A DNA stretch of 35,980 bases. Source: an uncultured Pelagibacteraceae bacterium (lineage in GTDB: Bacteria; Pseudomonadota; Alphaproteobacteria; Pelagibacterales; Pelagibacteraceae). This document shows positions 32,661 to 35,980 of this stretch, piece by piece. The stretch lies in the NCBI GenBank assembly GCA_902595125.1, contig CACJOY010000007.1, positions 1 through 35,980 on the forward strand. Direction: 5' to 3'. The notes beneath the pieces are model-generated. The model was given only the letters and a program-made list of their open reading frames with translations, was not told where the DNA came from and ran no database searches. Position 1 is the stretch's first letter. Every line of letters begins with the position of its first letter. The translations under genes and the position numbers were made by a program.

Positions 32661-33721
32661 TAATAATTTTATGTCTTTTAATTGGGATAACTTCATATAA
32701 TCATATTGGATTAACAATGGAAAAAAAACCTTATCATCACGTTTCGGATGGAACATTTAGAAATCCAGAGGGATCTCCTGAAAGAAATACAAACTTTAAA
32801 TGGTCATATAAAGTTTTTAATAAAGAAAAAAAGAAACTTGATATGACAGTTCCAGAAGAGCATGTTGTTAAAAAAGAAAAAGTACTATCAGATTTATCAA
32901 AGTTGAAAAATGACGATTACATTGCTTGGATTGGTCATGCTACATTTATTATCAAACTAGGAAATACTACGATTATAACTGACCCTGTCTTTTCTAAAAA
33001 TGCAGGACCGTTAATATTTGGTCCAAAGAGATTTACTGAACCAGCATTAAAATTAAATGAAATACCTAAAATTGATTTGTTTTTACTTACACACAATCAT
33101 TATGACCATCAGGATATGATGACAATTCGTAGGTTTCCTTTTAAAAATGCTAAAGTGATGCTACCGCTTAAACTTGGAAAATATTTTACAAGGAATGGGT
33201 ATAGAGATGTAAATGAAATGGATTGGTATGATGAAATAAAGATTAATGAAAAATTAAAAATTACCTTTCTTCCTGCAGTTCATTGGTCCAAAAGAAGTTT
33301 AACCGATACTAACAAAACTTTATGGGGTAACTTTTTAATTGAATACGATGGAAAAAAGATTTTATTTGCATGTGACACTGGCGTTGGAAATATTTATAAA
33401 GATTTAGGAAATAAATATGGCCCAATAGACATCTCTTTTATTAACATTGGTGCTTACAATTTTTATCCAATTTCACCTTATAAAGACAAATCTGCTTATC
33501 ACACTAATCCTGAAGAAGCTTTAAGTATAGGCAGAGATTTGAAAAGTAAAAAAGTTGTTGGGACACACTGGGGTACGTTTGTTTTATCTTTGGAGCCAAT
33601 AATGGAACCACCTGTACGGTTTAAAAAAAATGCTGAAAAATATGGATTTAAAAAAGAAGATGCTGTGATTTTTAAAATAGGTGAAATGACTACTCTTAAA
33701 GATTTAATAAATAAAGATTAA
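32639..33721 (+). CDS. metallo-beta-lactamase-fold hydrolase (NAPE-PLD/UlaG-like)
   Basis: Metal-dependent hydrolase, 360 residues from a GTG at 32639. The metal-binding motif is THNHYDHQD (H152, H154, D156, H157), followed by VHW (H215), ACDTG (D246) and GTHWG near the C-terminus; the order and IAWIGHATFIIKLG resemble N-acyl-phosphatidylethanolamine phospholipase D-like proteins. A hydrophobic N-terminus (about 6-20) suggests a membrane anchor or signal. It overlaps the propeller gene by 22 bases; an alternative start is the ATG at 32717. Its last 4 bases overlap the convergent SHOCT gene. Confidence 0.9.
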   Translation: MANGKKLIIILCLLIGITSYNHIGLTMEKKPYHHVSDGTFRNPEGSPERNTNFKWSYKVFNKEKKKLDMTVPEEHVVKKEKVLSDLSKLKNDDYIAWIGHATFIIKLGNTTIITDPVFSKNAGPLIFGPKRFTEPALKLNEIPKIDLFLLTHNHYDHQDMMTIRRFPFKNAKVMLPLKLGKYFTRNGYRDVNEMDWYDEIKINEKLKITFLPAVHWSKRSLTDTNKTLWGNFLIEYDGKKILFACDTGVGNIYKDLGNKYGPIDISFINIGAYNFYPISPYKDKSAYHTNPEEALSIGRDLKSKKVVGTHWGTFVLSLEPIMEPPVRFKKNAEKYGFKKEDAVIFKIGEMTTLKDLINKD

Positions 33722-33972
33722 TTATCTAAAATTTTCTTTTTAGCTTTTTCAAACTCTTCTTGGGTTAAAACACCACTTTTTAAAAGTTCATTTAATTTAT
33801 TCAATTCTTCAGTTAAATTCTCAGAATTGTCTGCGTTATTATTTATTTCTATTTCTGAGTCAGATTTATTGGAGCTCTTGGCACTAAAACCTGTCTTTAT
33901 AGCTCTACCACCCAAGTATAATACAAAAATTAATATAGGAATTATTAACCCAAAAAAAATTATTTTTTCCAT
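33718..33972 (-). CDS. SHOCT-domain membrane protein
   Basis: An 84-residue protein with one N-terminal helix (about 4-22), a Ser/Asn/Asp-rich linker and a C-terminal SHOCT domain (LNKLNELLKSGVLTQEEFEK, then AKKKIL). SHOCT domains are short oligomerisation or binding modules of unclear function. It lies 3 bases after the upstream small membrane-protein gene and overlaps the convergent hydrolase gene by 4 bases. Confidence 0.85.
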   Translation of the reverse strand: MEKIIFFGLIIPILIFVLYLGGRAIKTGFSAKSSNKSDSEIEINNNADNSENLTEELNKLNELLKSGVLTQEEFEKAKKKILDN

Positions 33973-33975
33973 TAA

Positions 33976-34179
33976 TTAATCCTCATCATCTTCTCTCCAC
34001 TTTTTTTCATACATTAACCACGCTGCATATATTACTGAAAATGTTCCAGCTATCATACCATAATCAAAACCTGTCTGCATATCATATAAATACCAACCAA
34101 GTTGAGTGGCACCTATCGGAGGCACGGTAAGTATTAGCATGAGGATTGCTATTCTATATGGATACTTAGGTTTTTTCAT
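33976..34179 (-). CDS. small two-helix membrane protein
   Basis: A 67-residue protein from the ATG at 34177-34179 (MKKPKYPYRIAI). A TTG two codons earlier is a weaker start. Helices lie near 9-27 and 39-57, with an acidic tail KKWREDDED. I do not recognise the family. It sits between folD and the SHOCT gene on the same strand, 37 bases after folD. Confidence 0.75.
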   Translation of the reverse strand: MKKPKYPYRIAILMLILTVPPIGATQLGWYLYDMQTGFDYGMIAGTFSVIYAAWLMYEKKWREDDED

Positions 34180-34216
34180 AAACAATCATATCAAATTAAA
34201 CTTATTGGTATAATTG

Positions 34217-35062
34217 TTAAACTTGCGATCTTTTGAAACAGTCAATAGTATTTTTCAGTAAACATGCAATAGTCATGGGACCCACTCCACCGGGCACTGG
34301 TGTTAGTGCTTTTGCATTTTTTGAAACTTCTTCAAACGCTACATCGCCTACAATTCCTTTATCAGTTTTATTTATACCAACATCAATAACTATTGTATCT
34401 TTCTTAATCCAATCACCCTTAACAAGTTCTGGTATTCCAACCGCTGCAACAATAATATCTGCTTCTAAGCATTCTGCTTTTAAATCTTTTGTTTTTGAAT
34501 GTGTAATAGTAACTGTACAGTTTTCTTTTAAAAGGAGTTGAGTCATTGGCTTTCCATTTAGGTTAGACCTTCCAATTATAACTGCTTTTTTTCCGTTCAA
34601 GTTCGGTTCAATTTTCTTTATCAATAAATAACATCCTAAAGGTGTACAAGGTATTGAGCTTTCATAGCCTGATGAAAGATTACCAACATTCATTGGATGA
34701 AAACCATCAACATCTTTAGAAGGATGAATAGCTTCAATAATTTTTTGCTTATCAATATGTTTTGGAAGTGGTAATTGAACTAAAATTCCAGAAACTGTTA
34801 CGTCATTATTTAATTCTTCAATTTTGTCTAATATTTTTTTTTCTTCAACAGTGTCTGGGTATTTGATTACATCTGAATTCAATCCAACTTCATTAGCTGA
34901 TTTTTCTTTATTTCGAACATAAATTTGACTTGGTGTTAAGTCACCAATTAAAATTACAGTCAAGCCTGGCACCTTGTTGTATTTAGCTTTTAGATCAGAA
35001 ACTTCTTTTTTAAGTTCCCCTCTAAGTTCTGCAGCAGCTTTTTTTCCGTCAATTAAAATCAT
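34217..35062 (-). CDS. folD: methylenetetrahydrofolate dehydrogenase/cyclohydrolase FolD
   Basis: Bifunctional enzyme of one-carbon metabolism, converting 5,10-methylene-THF to 10-formyl-THF with NADP. From the ATG at 35060-35062 it has 281 residues, the usual length. It shows Y48 and K52 (YVRNKEKSA), VQLPLP (95-100), KDVDGFHP (116-123), VIIGRSNLNGKP (161-172) and TPVPGGVGPMT (254-264). An upstream in-frame start at 35119 would add 19 unconserved residues and overlap yggT by 52 bases, so the shorter start, 5 bases after yggT, is preferred. Confidence 0.96.
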   Translation of the reverse strand: MILIDGKKAAAELRGELKKEVSDLKAKYNKVPGLTVILIGDLTPSQIYVRNKEKSANEVGLNSDVIKYPDTVEEKKILDKIEELNNDVTVSGILVQLPLPKHIDKQKIIEAIHPSKDVDGFHPMNVGNLSSGYESSIPCTPLGCYLLIKKIEPNLNGKKAVIIGRSNLNGKPMTQLLLKENCTVTITHSKTKDLKAECLEADIIVAAVGIPELVKGDWIKKDTIVIDVGINKTDKGIVGDVAFEEVSKNAKALTPVPGGVGPMTIACLLKNTIDCFKRSQV

Positions 35063-35067
35063 ACAAT

Positions 35068-35358
35068 TTAGAATATCTTTGGTGCAATGTAGAGCTTCAT
35101 ACACATTTCTATAAACCAAATCAATAGAAGTAAAATTATTGGTGAAATATCTAAAGAACCTAAATTGGGTAAAAAACGTCTGATTTTATTTAATATTGGA
35201 TCAGTAAGACGATAGCTCAATTCTAAAACAGAATAAACAAACCTATTCTGGGTATTTAAAATGTTAAAAGCTATTAGCCAACTAACAATTACATTGGCAA
35301 TGACGACGTAAGAATAGAGTTTAAGTATTTGTAAAGCTAAATAAAAAATAGCTATCAT
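35068..35358 (-). CDS. YggT family membrane protein
   Basis: A 96-residue inner-membrane protein with two hydrophobic regions and the YggT signature: VIVSWLIAFNI, then YRLTDPILNKIRRFLPNLG and a DISPIILLLLIWFIE helix. Proposed roles are in cell shape, osmotic response or cofactor loading; none is proven here. It overlaps the upstream mechanosensitive-channel gene by 4 bases (ATGA) and leads into folD. Confidence 0.92.
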   Translation of the reverse strand: MIAIFYLALQILKLYSYVVIANVIVSWLIAFNILNTQNRFVYSVLELSYRLTDPILNKIRRFLPNLGSLDISPIILLLLIWFIEMCMKLYIAPKIF

Positions 35359-35980
35359 TTTTTTTCAATATAAATTGAAGAGCTTGGAAATGCGAATGAA
35401 GCTTTATTATTTTCTACTATTTGTTTTATTGCTATTGCTAATTTTTCTTTTACTGAAAGCCAATCATTCCAACTATTTGAATTAGTAAAACAACGAACAT
35501 ACATATCAATTGAACTATCAGAAAATTTATCCACTCTCACAGCAATTCCTATACTTGTGTTAAAATCTTCACTTTTTTTAATATGTTCTTCAATTTGATT
35601 TCGAATAGTTTTTAATTGATCTACTGTCGTGTCATATTGAAGAGTTATAATCCAACTTATTAACCAATTTGAAGTTTCACTAACGTTTACAACTGCATTT
35701 TCCGCGAATTGAAAATTAGGAATTATTGCTAAGGATTTATCAAATTTCCTTATTGTTGTTGATCGAAAGCCAATTTTTTCAACTATACCTTCAATAATTC
35801 CATCAACAGATATCCAGTCACCAATTTTAAATCTTTTTTCAACAAGAACTAAGATCCCTGAAATTAAATTTTTAAATAAATCTTGAGCTCCTAATGCAAC
35901 AGCCACACCAAATAAACCTAATCCAGCTATAATCGGTCCAATTTTTATTCCCCACAATTCAAGAACTGCTGCAAGACCAA
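35355..35980 (-). CDS. MscS family mechanosensitive channel (partial, N-terminus beyond window)
   Basis: C-terminal part of a small-conductance mechanosensitive channel. The frame is open through 35980, where residues such as GLAAVLELWG continue upstream, so the gene starts outside the window; a TTG at 35957 is not a real start. Visible are the pore helix TM3 (GLGLFGVAVALGAQDLFKNL), the beta domain with FKIGDWISVDGIIEGIVEKI and the RSTTIRKFDKSLAIIPN segment, and the cytoplasmic alpha/beta end. The stop overlaps yggT by 4 bases. Confidence 0.93.
   Translation of the reverse strand, partial: GLAAVLELWGIKIGPIIAGLGLFGVAVALGAQDLFKNLISGILVLVEKRFKIGDWISVDGIIEGIVEKIGFRSTTIRKFDKSLAIIPNFQFAENAVVNVSETSNWLISWIITLQYDTTVDQLKTIRNQIEEHIKKSEDFNTSIGIAVRVDKFSDSSIDMYVRCFTNSNSWNDWLSVKEKLAIAIKQIVENNKASFAFPSSSIYIEKK

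Noticed and set aside
35063..35119. Longer folD start
   Set aside because: It would add 19 unconserved residues and overlap yggT by 52 bases; the internal ATG at 35060-35062 gives the normal FolD N-terminus.
1..35980. CRISPR arrays, insertion sequences, prophage or integration sites
   Set aside because: No direct-repeat arrays, transposase or integrase coding, or tRNA genes were seen; gene content is chromosomal and evenly AT-rich.

Overview
The window is very AT-rich, tightly packed DNA. Most junctions are short gaps or 1-50 base overlaps, no gene-free stretch exceeds about 180 bases, and there are no tRNA or rRNA genes, insertion sequences, phage genes or CRISPR arrays. Gene content (rpsP-ffh, dapF-ftsY, DUF2794, IalB-like protein, HspQ, a TRAP transporter with hydroxy-acid enzymes, and CcmCDEFGH) points to a streamlined marine alphaproteobacterium, most likely SAR11 / Candidatus Pelagibacter. 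This is a judgement from gene content and composition; no database was searched.

Layout. 1-3558: rpsP and ffh on the minus strand diverge from dapF and ftsY on the plus strand. The divergent gap holds a well-folded four-way-junction RNA that reads as an ffh leader. 3551-5871 (minus): an unknown secreted protein, an alpha/beta hydrolase and an EamA exporter. 5891-16557 (minus): a 10-gene run of two tandem FMN alpha-hydroxy-acid dehydrogenases, an aminotransferase, a GlcD-like flavoprotein, a D-2-hydroxyacid dehydrogenase, a Tat-exported TRAP binding protein, a hairpin terminator, the TRAP membrane subunits, an amidase and a 58-residue membrane protein. It looks like an uptake and interconversion unit for small hydroxy, keto or amide acids. 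16567-21198 (minus): a PagL-like outer-membrane protein and the cytochrome c maturation genes ccmC-D-E-F-G-H. 21199-21376 holds a second candidate structured RNA.

21377-27148: hspQ (minus), yciB and a DUF2794 gene, a Bax-inhibitor-1-like protein (minus), then a plus-strand run of a Tas-like aldo/keto reductase, an IalB-like protein, argG, a membrane protein and psiE. 27154-33721 is a light- and flavin-related neighbourhood. It has a photolyase-type FAD-domain protein with an unusual C-terminal extension, a small membrane protein, a glutamine amidotransferase, a DUF2256 zinc-ribbon protein and a photolyase-related (DPRP/PhrB-type) protein that seems to lack the iron-sulphur cysteines. Divergent from it are an SDR without the catalytic tyrosine, a PQQ-type sugar dehydrogenase and a metallo-beta-lactamase-fold hydrolase. 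Two genes here are each broken by an apparent extra base in an A6/T6 tract, 336 bases apart. 33718-35980 (minus): two small membrane proteins, folD, a YggT protein and the C-terminal part of an MscS channel cut by the window edge.

The observations most worth following are the photolyase pair (possible domain permutation in one, possible cluster loss in the other), the two structured RNAs, the hydroxy-acid/TRAP unit, and the paired homopolymer frameshifts.
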